64,000 nt of DNA, from assembly GCA_965207345.1 (NCBI GenBank), contig OZ242280.1, positions 744,001 through 808,000 of the forward strand, written 5' to 3'. Position numbers and translations under genes: made by a program. Below the pieces are notes generated by a model. That model made no database searches. It worked only from the letters and a program-made list of their open reading frames with translations, and was not told the origin of the DNA. Source of the DNA: G965207345 sp965207345. Lineage in GTDB: Bacteria; Pseudomonadota; Gammaproteobacteria; PS1; Pseudothioglobaceae. This document shows, in pieces, positions 17,430 to 26,370 of this stretch (positions are counted from its first letter, which is position 1; each line of letters begins with the position of its first letter).

Positions 17430-18575
17430 TTAGCCTAAAAATTGAATCATAATACCTGCAGCAATTGCAGAACCAATTACACCAGCAACATTAGGTCCCA
17501 TTGCATGCATGAGCAAAAAGTTATGTGGATTAGCTTCTAAACCAATTTTATTTGAAACACGCGCTGCCATTGGCACAGCAGAAACACCAGCCGAACCGAT
17601 AAGCGGATTTATTTTATGTTTGCTAAATTTATTGACAATTTTTGCCATAATAATACCAGAAGCAGTGCCTATACCAAAAGAGATGATTCCTAATAAAAGG
17701 ATGCCCAAAGTATCAAAATTTAAAAAAACATCTGCCATTAATTTTGATCCAACGGATAATCCAAGAAAAATCGTAACAATATTAATCAATGTATTTTGTG
17801 TGGTATGGGTTAATCTTTCAACCACGCCCGATTCACGCATTAAATTACCAAAAGTAAACATACCAATAAGTGGTGTTGCTTCGGGCAAAAATAAAGCAAC
17901 GAGCAACAATAATAAAAGTGGAAAGATAATTTTCTCAGTTTGTGAAACTTGACGTAGTTGCACCATTTCAATTTTTCTTTCTTCTTCATTTGTCAGAGCA
18001 CGCATAATTGGCGGTTGAATAATCGGCACGAGTGCCATATAGGAATAAGAGGCAACCGCGATAGCACCCAATAAATCAGGTGCTAGTTTTGAAGCAACAT
18101 AAATAGAAGTAGGCCCATCTGCACCGCCAATAATGCTAATTGCCGCCGCATCAGCTAGACTAAAATCAAAAACTCCAATGGCACTTAGTATTACCGCACC
18201 GAGTAAGGTGGCAAAAATTCCAAATTGCGCTGCAGCTCCGAGCAATAGTGTTTTAGGATTTGCAAGCAAAGGTGCAAAATCAGTTAGTGCACCAACACCC
18301 ATAAAAATAATCAATGGAAAAGCACCCGTGCTGATACCGATTTCATAAAATAAGTGTAAAATGCCGGTACCGCTTGCTAATTCAACGCCAGGGATATTAC
18401 TTAAAATTGCACCGAAGCCAATAGGCAAAAGTAGCAGTGGTTCAAGTTTTTTGCCAATGGCTAAATATAGTAATATAAGCCCGATAAGGAGCATTAAGAA
18501 TTGCCCCGGACTAAATTGGTATAAACCAGTACTAAACCAAAGTATTGTAAGATTTTCTACTAAGCCGTTAATCAC
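17430..18575 (-). CDS. oadB: Sodium-pumping decarboxylase beta subunit OadB
   Basis: Membrane subunit that decarboxylates the carboxybiotin carried by the alpha subunit and exports sodium ions. 381 aa with about nine to eleven membrane segments. Typical family signatures are MGVGALTDFAPLLANP, ISIIGGADGPTSIYVA (ion-binding Asp region), GSAGVSAVPMAARVS, and LLMHAMGPNVAGVIGSA at the C terminus. The start is a GTG at 18575 preceded by a purine-rich AAAGGA. It lies 18 bp after oadA, completing a three-gene oadG-oadA-oadB operon read on the minus strand. Confidence 0.94.
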   Translation of the reverse strand: MINGLVENLTILWFSTGLYQFSPGQFLMLLIGLILLYLAIGKKLEPLLLLPIGFGAILSNIPGVELASGTGILHLFYEIGISTGAFPLIIFMGVGALTDFAPLLANPKTLLLGAAAQFGIFATLLGAVILSAIGVFDFSLADAAAISIIGGADGPTSIYVASKLAPDLLGAIAVASYSYMALVPIIQPPIMRALTNEEERKIEMVQLRQVSQTEKIIFPLLLLLLVALFLPEATPLIGMFTFGNLMRESGVVERLTHTTQNTLINIVTIFLGLSVGSKLMADVFLNFDTLGILLLGIISFGIGTASGIIMAKIVNKFSKHKINPLIGSAGVSAVPMAARVSNKIGLEANPHNFLLMHAMGPNVAGVIGSAIAAGIMIQFLG

Positions 18576-18593
18576 TTTTAAGACACCAATCCT

Positions 18594-20444
18594 TTAACCA
18601 ACACTTAGAAGATTATCGCCTACATTTACACTATGGCCCTCTTCAACATTAATTTTTATTACTACGCCAGAGCGTGCTGAACGAATTTCAGTCTCCATTT
18701 TCATTGCTTCCAATATAATCAACACATCACCCTTAGAAACTTTTTGTTGTTCGCGTACTTTGATTTGGCGGATATTACCAGAAAGTGGTGCTGGAATATG
18801 CTCAATATCACCATTACCTTTGCTGACATTTTGATGTGTATCATTTACAGCTTGTGTATTTGACCCTCTATTTTTTTTATTTTCTGTGCTATCTGCATCA
18901 TTTTTTCTGTGCATCGCAGTAACTTCACCGCCTGATACTTCAACCACATAGGAATGATGTTTAAAAGAAACGGTATAAGAACCATCTTGTTTGGTATTAG
19001 CACTTAAGTTTTTATCGGTATTTGGATTAGGTACTGCTTCAAAAAAATCAGGGTTATTTCTATTTCTAAAAAAATCAACTGCAACTTGTGGAAATAGAGC
19101 ATATGTGAGCAAATCATCAGTTTTATTCTCTGCTAATTTTAAATTTTCTTTTTTGGCTAGATCATGTAATTCTTGTTCTAATATTTTAAATTCAGGCTCA
19201 ATCAAATCCGCTGGACGACAAGTAATTACAGGTTTTCCGTCTAATACTTTTTCTTGTAACGCTCGGTTGACAGGCACAGGTGTCGCGCCATATTCACCTC
19301 TTAGGACGCCTGCAGATTCTTTAGTTATAGTTTTGTAACGCTCGCCTGTTAGTATATTCAAAACTGATTGCGTGCCAACAATTTGTGAGGTCGGCGTTAC
19401 TAGCGGCAAATAACCTAAATCCTCACGTACGCGCGCAATTTCAACGAGTACCTCGTCCATGCGATTCAGTGCGTTTTGTTCTTTAAGCTGATTTTCCATA
19501 TTAGTAAGCATGCCACCAGGCACTTGTGCTGATAGAATACGCGAATCAACCCCTCTAAGTGAGCCTTCAAATTGTGCATATTTAGCGCGGATAGGGCGAA
19601 AATAACTATCTATTTTTTCTAGTTTATTTAAATCTAAGCCCGTTGAGCGCGGAGTGTGATTTAGAATAGAAACAATAGAATTTGTTGCTGAATGCCCATA
19701 AGTCATACTCATTGAACCAATTGCGCTATCTACCCTATCAGCTCCTGCCTCAATAGATTTAATAATGCTCGCAGTAGAAAGACCAGTAGTCGCGTGGCAA
19801 TGCAGTTGAATTGGAATATGAATATTTCTTTTGATTTGTTTGACTAGTTTTGAGGCAATATAAGGTTGCAATAAGCCAGCCATATCTTTAATACACAAAG
19901 AATGTGCTCCCATATCTTCAATTTGCTTAGCAAGCTTTACCCATAATTCTATAGTGTGCACTGGACTAACAGTATAAGAAATAGTACCTTGGGCATGCCC
20001 GCCTAGTTTAATAATTTCGTTAATAGCGGTTTTTAGGTTACGCATATCATTCATCGCATCAAAAACACGAAACACAGTAATACCATTCTCAACACTTCTA
20101 TTTATAAATTGACGCACTATGTCGTCACCATAATGACGATAACCTAATAAATTTTGTCCCCTAAGTAGCATTTGTTGCGGTGTTTTAGGCATTATTTTTT
20201 TTATTTCTCTAATGCGCTCCCATGGATCTTCACCTAAATAACGAATACATGCGTCAAATGTAGCACCGCCCCAAGATTCAATTGACCAATAACCCACTTC
20301 ATCAAGTGCGCTTGCAATGGGTAACATATCATCAATTCTAAGACGCGTTGCAAGTAAAGATTGATGTGCATCTCTAAATACCAATTCTGTAATGCCCACT
20401 GGCGTGGTATTTTCCAGTTTTTTCTTTCTGAAAAAATCAAACAT
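18594..20444 (-). CDS. oadA: Oxaloacetate (or related) decarboxylase alpha subunit OadA
   Basis: Biotin-dependent carboxyltransferase that moves CO2 from oxaloacetate to biotin. The N-terminal HMGL-like barrel shows FRDAHQSLLATRLR, the metal-site HCHATTGLS, VPGGMLTNMENQL and GEYGATPVPV. A Lys/Asp-rich linker follows, then a biotinyl domain ending with the attachment site EAMKMETEI. I start at the ATG at 20444 (MFDFFRKKK...), 26 codons inside the longest open frame, because the longer form would run back through oadG; this start leaves only an 8-bp overlap with the oadG stop. About 616 aa. The substrate could be another 2-oxoacid; oxaloacetate is assumed from the complete G-A-B set. Confidence 0.94.
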   Translation of the reverse strand: MFDFFRKKKLENTTPVGITELVFRDAHQSLLATRLRIDDMLPIASALDEVGYWSIESWGGATFDACIRYLGEDPWERIREIKKIMPKTPQQMLLRGQNLLGYRHYGDDIVRQFINRSVENGITVFRVFDAMNDMRNLKTAINEIIKLGGHAQGTISYTVSPVHTIELWVKLAKQIEDMGAHSLCIKDMAGLLQPYIASKLVKQIKRNIHIPIQLHCHATTGLSTASIIKSIEAGADRVDSAIGSMSMTYGHSATNSIVSILNHTPRSTGLDLNKLEKIDSYFRPIRAKYAQFEGSLRGVDSRILSAQVPGGMLTNMENQLKEQNALNRMDEVLVEIARVREDLGYLPLVTPTSQIVGTQSVLNILTGERYKTITKESAGVLRGEYGATPVPVNRALQEKVLDGKPVITCRPADLIEPEFKILEQELHDLAKKENLKLAENKTDDLLTYALFPQVAVDFFRNRNNPDFFEAVPNPNTDKNLSANTKQDGSYTVSFKHHSYVVEVSGGEVTAMHRKNDADSTENKKNRGSNTQAVNDTHQNVSKGNGDIEHIPAPLSGNIRQIKVREQQKVSKGDVLIILEAMKMETEIRSARSGVVIKINVEEGHSVNVGDNLLSVG

Positions 20445-20682
20445 TTTTGCCGGTATTTTTATCAATGTGCTGTTTAATTGCATCTCTAATGACAAAGGCG
20501 GTCTCTTCGTTAATGTCATCATCTATCCGTATGCGCGACGAATTTTTTTTGCTATTTGAAACTCTCTCTATGGTATAAGACATAAACTGTATTGTCAATA
20601 AAAATATCACAAGGAACGAAAAAACAAATGCCATGCCAAGCACCGTTAAATTAAGCGCAGAGAGTAGCATATTAATATTCAT
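20437..20682 (-). CDS. oadG: Sodium-pumping decarboxylase gamma subunit OadG
   Basis: 81-aa small subunit that anchors the alpha-beta complex. One N-terminal membrane helix (LTVLGMAFVFSFLVIFLLTI) is followed by a polar cytoplasmic tail containing INEETAFVIRDAIKQH, typical of the C-terminal zinc- and alpha-binding segment, although the His content is lower than in the classical Klebsiella protein. It is first in the minus-strand oad operon and overlaps oadA by 8 bp. Confidence 0.88.
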   Translation of the reverse strand: MNINMLLSALNLTVLGMAFVFSFLVIFLLTIQFMSYTIERVSNSKKNSSRIRIDDDINEETAFVIRDAIKQHIDKNTGKNV

Positions 20683-20787
20683 ATAGGATATTTCATTAAC
20701 TAAGAAAATAATAGTTTGTGATGTTTTATCTACACCGGAACAATTATTACATTTTAATAAGCAATTTAGCTAATATTTGTCTTTATT

Positions 20788-20874
20788 TGGTACCAGTGGA
20801 CGGACTCGAACCGTCACTTCCGCTAGGAAATCGGATTTTGAATCCGACGTGTCTACCCATTCCACCACACTGGC
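20788..20874 (-). tRNA. tRNA-Leu (anticodon CAA)
   Basis: On the minus strand the sequence begins GCCAGTG and ends CACTGGTACCA, forming a seven-pair acceptor stem with one terminal G-U pair and an encoded CCA. The anticodon arm is CGGATT-CAAAA-TCCG with anticodon CAA, reading UUG. A long variable arm (stem TTCC/GGAA) marks it as a class II tRNA, and the T arm carries GGTTCGAGTCC. The total is 87 nt. It stands between oadG and infA on the same strand. Confidence 0.96.
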
Positions 20875-21042
20875 TTTTTACGCACTATAATCAAAATAAA
20901 AATTAGAGTGCTTATTATAATAATTTTTTGAAATAAAACTGTGTCGCACATAAAAATTTATCGCCTTTTAGATCATGCTGCCTTAATAGTGGTTTTTTTG
21001 GATTTTTTGTATTTGAGTCTCAAGAAATTTGATGAAGATTTT

Positions 21043-21261
21043 TTATTTATGCCTAAAAGTAATGCGCCCTTTGGTTAAATCATAAGGCGTCATTTCAACT
21101 GTTACCTTATCTCCGGGTAAAATACGAATATAGTGCTTGCGAATTTTACCTGAGATGTGTGCCAGAACAATATGCCCATTTTCTAACTCAACTCTAAATG
21201 TAGTATTGGGCAATTTTTCCTTGACCACACCTTCTAATTCTATGTAATCACTTTTTGACAT
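21043..21261 (-). CDS. infA: Translation initiation factor IF-1
   Basis: A 72-aa S1-like OB-fold protein that binds the ribosomal A site during initiation. It matches the family along its whole length: IELEGVVKEKLPNTTFRVEL, ENGHIVLAHISGKIRKHYIR, ILPGDKVTVEMTPYDLTKGR, ITFRHK. It lies downstream of murB-ddlB-ftsQ, in the place where ftsA would normally follow ftsQ. Confidence 0.98.
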   Translation of the reverse strand: MSKSDYIELEGVVKEKLPNTTFRVELENGHIVLAHISGKIRKHYIRILPGDKVTVEMTPYDLTKGRITFRHK

Positions 21262-21366
21262 ACTAATCGTTAAAAATTCACGATTTTACCTGAATTTATC
21301 ATTACTTTTGTAAGTGTATCTTATTTTTACTAGGTTTTAAAAACATCAAAAATTTAAGAATACTCT

Positions 21367-22137
21367 TTATTCTTGGACGCTTAATCCGTCCATATAGCGC
21401 ATATCAATGATGGCATGATCAAGATTTTGGTATTTTTTCATCAAACGCGGATAATTTTTTTTAAAACGCTTTAAGCGCTCTGTTTTGAATTGATAGCCGA
21501 GTTTGACCTTCGTATTTGGCGCAATAATAAGTTCAGTTACTTCGTATTGTTTGATAACTTTTATTGTCAGTGATACTCCCAAAAAAATTTGATAATGCTG
21601 ATAATTTTCATAAATATTTTTAGCATTTTTAATACCGCCCAATGCAAGTGGCGCATTAGAATTAACGATAATATTTGGTGCAAAATATTTACCTTCTTTT
21701 GAAATATAGGCGTTGTTATTAAAACGCAACGCAATTTTTTTGGTATGTATTTGAATGTGAATATCATTATAAAATTGCCGAGTAATACGTACTTTTTTCA
21801 CCCAAACATTTTCCTTAATTTTTTTTTTAATAGCAACTAAGTCAATTTGCAGGTAATTTTCATTTAATAGCGGTTTTATTTTTTGTGCTAAACTTTCTTT
21901 AAGTGATTTAGGAGCCGAGTTATCTATTTGCCAAATTACGTTATTAAGCTGTAGCCACTGATAACTAAAAAAGTTATTTACCAGCCACCAAATAAAAAAA
22001 ATAAAGCCAATTAATGCCAGCCATTGAAAGGTTAACTTTAAATTAAAAGTTGCTTCTTTTCGCCTTTGATTTCCGCTGTGGAATATACGATTTTTTTTGC
22101 GAGACAGCCAATTTTTTTTTTGTAGCAATTTAGGCAT
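21367..22137 (-). CDS. ftsQ: Cell division protein FtsQ
   Basis: Bitopic divisome protein that recruits FtsB/FtsL and FtsW/I. It has a short basic cytoplasmic tail (KKNWLSRKKNRIFH), one membrane helix (WLALIGFIFFIWWLVNNFF), then the periplasmic POTRA domain (NVIWQI, LNENYLQIDLVAIKKKIKEN, VWVKKVRITRQFYNDIHI) and the beta domain (YISKEGKYFAP). I take the ATG at 22137, which has AGGTGG eight bases upstream within the end of ddlB, rather than the TTG at 22158 in the overlap. About 256 aa. No ftsA or ftsZ follows; infA does, so the division cluster is broken here. Confidence 0.9.
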   Translation of the reverse strand: MPKLLQKKNWLSRKKNRIFHSGNQRRKEATFNLKLTFQWLALIGFIFFIWWLVNNFFSYQWLQLNNVIWQIDNSAPKSLKESLAQKIKPLLNENYLQIDLVAIKKKIKENVWVKKVRITRQFYNDIHIQIHTKKIALRFNNNAYISKEGKYFAPNIIVNSNAPLALGGIKNAKNIYENYQHYQIFLGVSLTIKVIKQYEVTELIIAPNTKVKLGYQFKTERLKRFKKNYPRLMKKYQNLDHAIIDMRYMDGLSVQE

Positions 22138-22147
22138 AAAAAGCCAC

Positions 22148-23032
22148 CTATGTTTCAAAAAGAATAGCGCGCGTTAATTCATAAAAACTAAGCCCTGCTA
22201 CCTTTGCTGCCTTAGGTACTAAACTGTGGTATGTCAGTCCGGGCACAGTATTAATTTCCAGTAAATAAGGTTTTTGATTATTATCCAGTATTAAATCAAT
22301 ACGCCCCCAAGTTTTTGCACCTAGTGTATTAAATGCTTTGCACGCTAATTGTTGTATTTGTTTTGTAATGTTTTCATTGAGATGAGCAGGGCAGTCAAAA
22401 CGCGTTTTTTTAGAATGATATTTTGCGTGATAATCAAAAAAATTCTCCGAGTAACTAATTTCAATAACAGGCAAAGCAATATAATTAAGAACAGCGATGG
22501 TATATTCTTTACCTTCAATATGTTTTTCAATGAGCACTTTATAATCATATTGATACGCCTTCTCAAGCGCTACTTCTAGCTCATTTTCGAACCTAACAAT
22601 ACTAATTCCAAGGCTTGAACCTTCTAAGGCAGGTTTAATAATCCAAGGCAGGTCAAAGTGAGGAATAGGCGGATTTTTATGTTGGTAAGCACAAATAAAT
22701 GGCGCAGTAGGTAAACTATGTTTTTGCCAAATATTTTTTGTTTTTTCCTTATCCATACAAATGCGTGAAACTACTGCATTTGAGCCTGTGTAAGCGATAT
22801 TTTTTTCTTCTAGTTTTTTTTGAATAAAACCATCTTCACCACCGCGCCCATGCAAAATAATGAATGCTTTATCAAAATTTTTCTGAAATAGCTTGTGCAG
22901 ATTATTTCTTTGCATATCAAAGCTGAAACAATCAATTTTTCTGCTTGATAAAGTTTGATAAACATTGCTACCGCTAATGAGGGATATTTCGCGCTCTTTT
23001 GAATAGCCACCCATTAAAATTGCCACTTTCAT
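22148..23032 (-). CDS. ddlB: D-alanine--D-alanine ligase
   Basis: Joins two D-alanines for peptidoglycan precursors. 294 aa, ATP-grasp fold. Seen are MGGYSKEREISLISG at the N terminus (catalytic Glu), ILHGRGGEDGFIQ, the glycine-rich PWIIKPALEGSSLGIS, EKHIEGKEYTIAV, WGRIDLILD and the C-terminal LLEINTVPGLTYHSLVPKAA with the Mg ligands and the substrate-orienting residues. It sits between murB and ftsQ, as in the conserved mra/dcw cluster. Confidence 0.96.
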   Translation of the reverse strand: MKVAILMGGYSKEREISLISGSNVYQTLSSRKIDCFSFDMQRNNLHKLFQKNFDKAFIILHGRGGEDGFIQKKLEEKNIAYTGSNAVVSRICMDKEKTKNIWQKHSLPTAPFICAYQHKNPPIPHFDLPWIIKPALEGSSLGISIVRFENELEVALEKAYQYDYKVLIEKHIEGKEYTIAVLNYIALPVIEISYSENFFDYHAKYHSKKTRFDCPAHLNENITKQIQQLACKAFNTLGAKTWGRIDLILDNNQKPYLLEINTVPGLTYHSLVPKAAKVAGLSFYELTRAILFET

Positions 23033-23048
23033 ATTTGAAATATCAGTC

Positions 23049-23894
23049 TTATATAATTTTTACTTCAAGCATTAAAAGAATGCCAAATTTAGATTTTACA
23101 GCGCTTTTGATATGCTCAATTAAATTTTCAATATCGCTTGCAGTCGCGCTTCCTTGGTTAATAATAAAGTTTGCATGTTGGTTAGAGACGCAGGCATCAC
23201 CAATACAAAATCCTTTTAAACCCGCATGCTCGATGAGCGCACCTGCATAATATTCTTTAGAGTTGACAAATACTGAACCGCAGCTTGCTTTGCCTGTCGG
23301 TTGTGTTTTTCTACGCTTAGCAAGTAATTTCTTAATACTATCGCCTGTTGGTGTATTTTTTGATTTTAGGCGAGCACTAATAAAATATTCATTTTTGTAA
23401 TGCGGTTTGACGTAGCGATAAGAAATTTCAAAATCGCTCGTTTTTCTTTGGTGTATATTGCCATGTACATCAATGGTAGAGAGTGTTTCAACAAATTGCC
23501 ATACTTCATAACCAAAACAACCTGCATTCATTGCCAAGGCACCACCTACACTGCCGGGAATTGTGCTTAAAAATTCGGTTTGAAAACCCCCACATTTTGC
23601 ATTAAATCGTGCTAACTTTGCTAGACTAACGCCTGCCTGTGCATCCAAATAACCATCTTGATAGGAGAGTTTATTTAAATATTTTGTATGGATGATAACA
23701 CCAGAAAACCCCCTATCTCTAATGAGCAAGTTAGAGCCAAGACCCAAAAATAATATGGGTTTGTTATTTTTCTTTAGAAAACTAGCTAACTCAAGAATAT
23801 CTTTAGGCGCATAAAAATATTCGGCATAACCGCCAGCACGTAAAGAGACATATTTTGCCATAGACTGGTGATATTTCAAATTAGAAAATGTCAT
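23049..23894 (-). CDS. murB: UDP-N-acetylenolpyruvoylglucosamine reductase MurB
   Basis: FAD enzyme that reduces UDP-GlcNAc-enolpyruvate to UDP-MurNAc. The FAD-binding part shows LGLGSNLLIRDRGFSGVII and STIPGSVGGALAMNAGCFG; the third domain has SYRYVKPHYK, QPTGKASCGSVFVN with the catalytic Ser, LIEHAGLKGFCIGDACVSNQHANFIIN (split here only for naming) and a terminal Glu-containing helix. The short form, lacking the extra Tyr-loop, indicates the Gram-positive-like type II MurB. The ATG at 23894 is preferred over a GTG two codons earlier. murC, the usual upstream neighbour, is absent. Confidence 0.95.
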   Translation of the reverse strand: MTFSNLKYHQSMAKYVSLRAGGYAEYFYAPKDILELASFLKKNNKPILFLGLGSNLLIRDRGFSGVIIHTKYLNKLSYQDGYLDAQAGVSLAKLARFNAKCGGFQTEFLSTIPGSVGGALAMNAGCFGYEVWQFVETLSTIDVHGNIHQRKTSDFEISYRYVKPHYKNEYFISARLKSKNTPTGDSIKKLLAKRRKTQPTGKASCGSVFVNSKEYYAGALIEHAGLKGFCIGDACVSNQHANFIINQGSATASDIENLIEHIKSAVKSKFGILLMLEVKII

Positions 23895-23900
23895 TATCAC

Positions 23901-24302
23901 TTGAAAGCATTGCAGAATTTATATATTTATTAGAGACCTTTACACAACTCATCACTTTTCACCTCAATTTCTGTTTTTGTAGATGCGTGTCAAAACTTAT
24001 AACAGCACGCTGTAACGTAATGGTCATCGGCAAGATCATGAGCGTGTCATAGACATACTCACCATGCAATACACGTATTTATTTTCAAATATAAATGCTA
24101 TTTGCCAACGCTGATGTAGTATTCCTTGCGATATTTTTGCATAAGTTATATTGATTTAAGTAATTAATTACCCAATAAATATTTTGCGTGATAATCTTTG
24201 CATATTATCAGCTGTGCTAAAAGCACTTAATTGTCAAAATTCTGCACACTCCTAAAAATTCTAATCTAAATAACTTAGGATTCATATATGTTGATTTCTC
24301 TA
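23901..24302. other. 400-bp intergenic stretch, probably decayed sequence
   Basis: Between murB and the MFS gene, both read leftwards. It is AT-rich and holds short open frames on the minus strand of at most about 40 codons, for example one ending at about 23963 with TGA. No family is recognisable and no hairpin with a T-run was found. A promoter for murB must lie within it. It may be the remains of a deleted gene. Confidence 0.4.
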
Positions 24303-25487
24303 TTATTTGGAAGTTACAGGTTGTTTATAGAAAAAATAATTCAGTGTAAGCAGTGCAGCGACGAAATAACTACCATGCAAAATAGTTTGAAAATTAGTAA
24401 TATAAGTTGCAATAAAGGCAATGAGTGCAAAAATCAAAGCGATAAATAATTGCGACCAATAACTTTTTAGAAATAAATATTGATGTTCTTTAGTTATTTT
24501 TGCAATATCAAAAAAACGTTTATTAAATGCTAATCTAAAAAATGAAGTGCTAAAGGTAATAGCGATTAATAACAAAAATAAATTAATGAGTGTGTGTTCT
24601 TCATTAACTTGCATTCTTAAAACCCAGGACAAACTATAAAGTAAAACACCAATATTATAAATTAAATTTTTGGAGAGATAATCAATGGTATTTTTAATTA
24701 AATAGAAAATAACAGCAAATATTGCAGTTAAACTCACAATCCAAAGACTAAGTGTGAGAAAACTTTCGTGCGAAATAATAAATAAAGAAACTAGCCAAAA
24801 ATAACTTTCTAAAAATAAAAATAAACCATCTAGCAAAAAAATTAGCCGCGAGCGGAATTGATCTTTAAAATTTTTAATAACAGATAAACTTAAAGGGGGG
24901 TGTTGCTTTAATTTTATTGAGATACTTGATGGGTTTTTATTTATTAAATATAATAAAATTGCTATGACTGAGATGCTTGTTGTTAAAATATAAACGCCAA
25001 TAAAACCATTTTTTTCTAATAAAATAGCACTGATAACAATGCTTAAATTAAGCATCCCTGCTACAAAAATTTGAAAATTACCAAACTTGCGTCCAGAATT
25101 ATGCAATTCAATAGTTTCAAAAAATAAGGCGCGTTGCGTAATCCAAAAAAAACAATTATAAGCACCATTTAACAAGGCAAGTAATGGTAAAAATAACCAA
25201 GTTTTTTCGGTTAATACTGAGCTCATAAATGCGATTTGCACTAAAAAGGAGCCAATGATAATTGTTTTAAACGAGAAATTTTGATGTACGCGCTCCCATA
25301 ACCAAAGTGAGCAAATAAAACCAAGTCCAGTTATAGAAATGAATAAAGATAGTAAAGCAATACCAATATCCATTTTCCATAAAAAGCTTGGCAGTAATAC
25401 TGGAAATAAACCTACTAAAAAAGTATGTATACCCAGAAATTTATAAAAATGTTTAAATTCAGCGTCTAAATTAGTAAGTATTTTCAC
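24303..25487 (-). CDS. MFS-type membrane transporter in the ATP-grasp cluster
   Basis: 394 aa with about twelve hydrophobic segments in two groups of six, separated by a polar loop near residue 195 (NKNPSSISIKLKQHPPLS). The short loop between helices 2 and 3, LWLWERVHQNFSFK, sits where MFS proteins carry their GxxxDRxGRR motif, but the match is weak. No drug- or sugar-specific signature was recognised. The GTG start lies 17 bp inside the preceding ATP-grasp gene, so the two are translationally coupled. I infer that it exports the product of the two ligases; import is equally compatible with the sequence. Confidence 0.7.
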   Translation of the reverse strand: MKILTNLDAEFKHFYKFLGIHTFLVGLFPVLLPSFLWKMDIGIALLSLFISITGLGFICSLWLWERVHQNFSFKTIIIGSFLVQIAFMSSVLTEKTWLFLPLLALLNGAYNCFFWITQRALFFETIELHNSGRKFGNFQIFVAGMLNLSIVISAILLEKNGFIGVYILTTSISVIAILLYLINKNPSSISIKLKQHPPLSLSVIKNFKDQFRSRLIFLLDGLFLFLESYFWLVSLFIISHESFLTLSLWIVSLTAIFAVIFYLIKNTIDYLSKNLIYNIGVLLYSLSWVLRMQVNEEHTLINLFLLLIAITFSTSFFRLAFNKRFFDIAKITKEHQYLFLKSYWSQLFIALIFALIAFIATYITNFQTILHGSYFVAALLTLNYFFYKQPVTSK

Positions 25488-26370
25488 AATCTATTTCGTA
25501 TTGATTAAGTTTTTCATAATAAGTGGATAAATCTTGTGTTCTACCATATCTTGGAAAATTGTGTATTTCTAAAAAAGGCCTAGAATTTATTTCTAAGAAA
25601 ATACATTTTTGTGCGTTAAAATCAACAGATAATCCACGTTCGCAAATGACATCAATACCTAAAATATGGGCAGAAAGATATTCTAAAATTTGTATTAAAG
25701 CGTCTTGATTATTTGCACTAATACGTGCTTTATCAACAATTTTAACCGCGCCTCCTAATTTAAGTGTTATTTTGTTGTGTAAATAAATTTTATTTCCCAA
25801 TGCTGGAATAGTGTCTAAATTCAAATGCTGTGCGCGCAAATAATGCAAAATTTCCCTATTTTTAGGAATAGGATGTATTGCGCCTAAAAAATACATTTTT
25901 CTCCTAGTGTGGTTTTCGTAATCAATTAAGCTATTAATACTCTCACGCCCATTACCAATTACAAAAGGCGGATAACGTCTAACTATTGACATTACACCAC
26001 TAGATACAACGAGAATGCGATAATTCTTAGCCGCTAAATATTTTTCAATAATGCTAGTTAGCCACCATTTTTTAACAAAAATACTAGCACTAATTAACGA
26101 AAAATAATTATGGATTGGAAAATAAGCACCTCTGGAAAAACCACCAACATTAGGTTTAATAACAACTGGGAATCCGTGTCTTTTGACAAAAGATATTGCC
26201 TGCCAGGGATAGTAAAAAACTCTCCCCTGAGCTACAGGTAAATTAAACTTTGTAAAAATATTTTTTGCTTGTATCTTAGAACGACATGCTCTTCTTACTG
26301 AGGGAGGATTATAATGACTACAACCTATTAAAAAATATTTTGAGAGTAATTTGTAAATAATGCGCTTCAC
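25471..26370 (-). CDS. ATP-grasp ligase, cyanophycin synthetase/RimK-like
   Basis: 299 aa. The ATP-grasp fold is readable: SKIQAKNIFTKFNLPVAQGR starts the lid-preceding helix, GFPVVIKPNVGGFSRGAYF is the ATP-binding loop with the conserved Lys, EKYLAAKNYRILVVSSGVMS is the adenine strand, PPFVIGNGRESINSLID is the segment shared with cyanophycin-synthetase-type enzymes, GIDVICERG follows, and IFLEINSRPFLEIHNFP carries the Mg-binding Glu and Asn. Such enzymes join a carboxylate to an amine through an acyl phosphate. GTG start; overlaps the upstream ATP-grasp gene by four bases (GTGA). The substrate is unknown; it is far shorter than real cyanophycin synthetase and lacks the Mur-ligase half. Confidence 0.75.
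   Translation of the reverse strand: MKRIIYKLLSKYFLIGCSHYNPPSVRRACRSKIQAKNIFTKFNLPVAQGRVFYYPWQAISFVKRHGFPVVIKPNVGGFSRGAYFPIHNYFSLISASIFVKKWWLTSIIEKYLAAKNYRILVVSSGVMSIVRRYPPFVIGNGRESINSLIDYENHTRRKMYFLGAIHPIPKNREILHYLRAQHLNLDTIPALGNKIYLHNKITLKLGGAVKIVDKARISANNQDALIQILEYLSAHILGIDVICERGLSVDFNAQKCIFLEINSRPFLEIHNFPRYGRTQDLSTYYEKLNQYEIDCENTY

Noticed and set aside
20445..20522. 26-codon N-terminal extension of oadA
   Set aside because: It lies inside oadG in another frame; OadA proteins begin near MFDFF.
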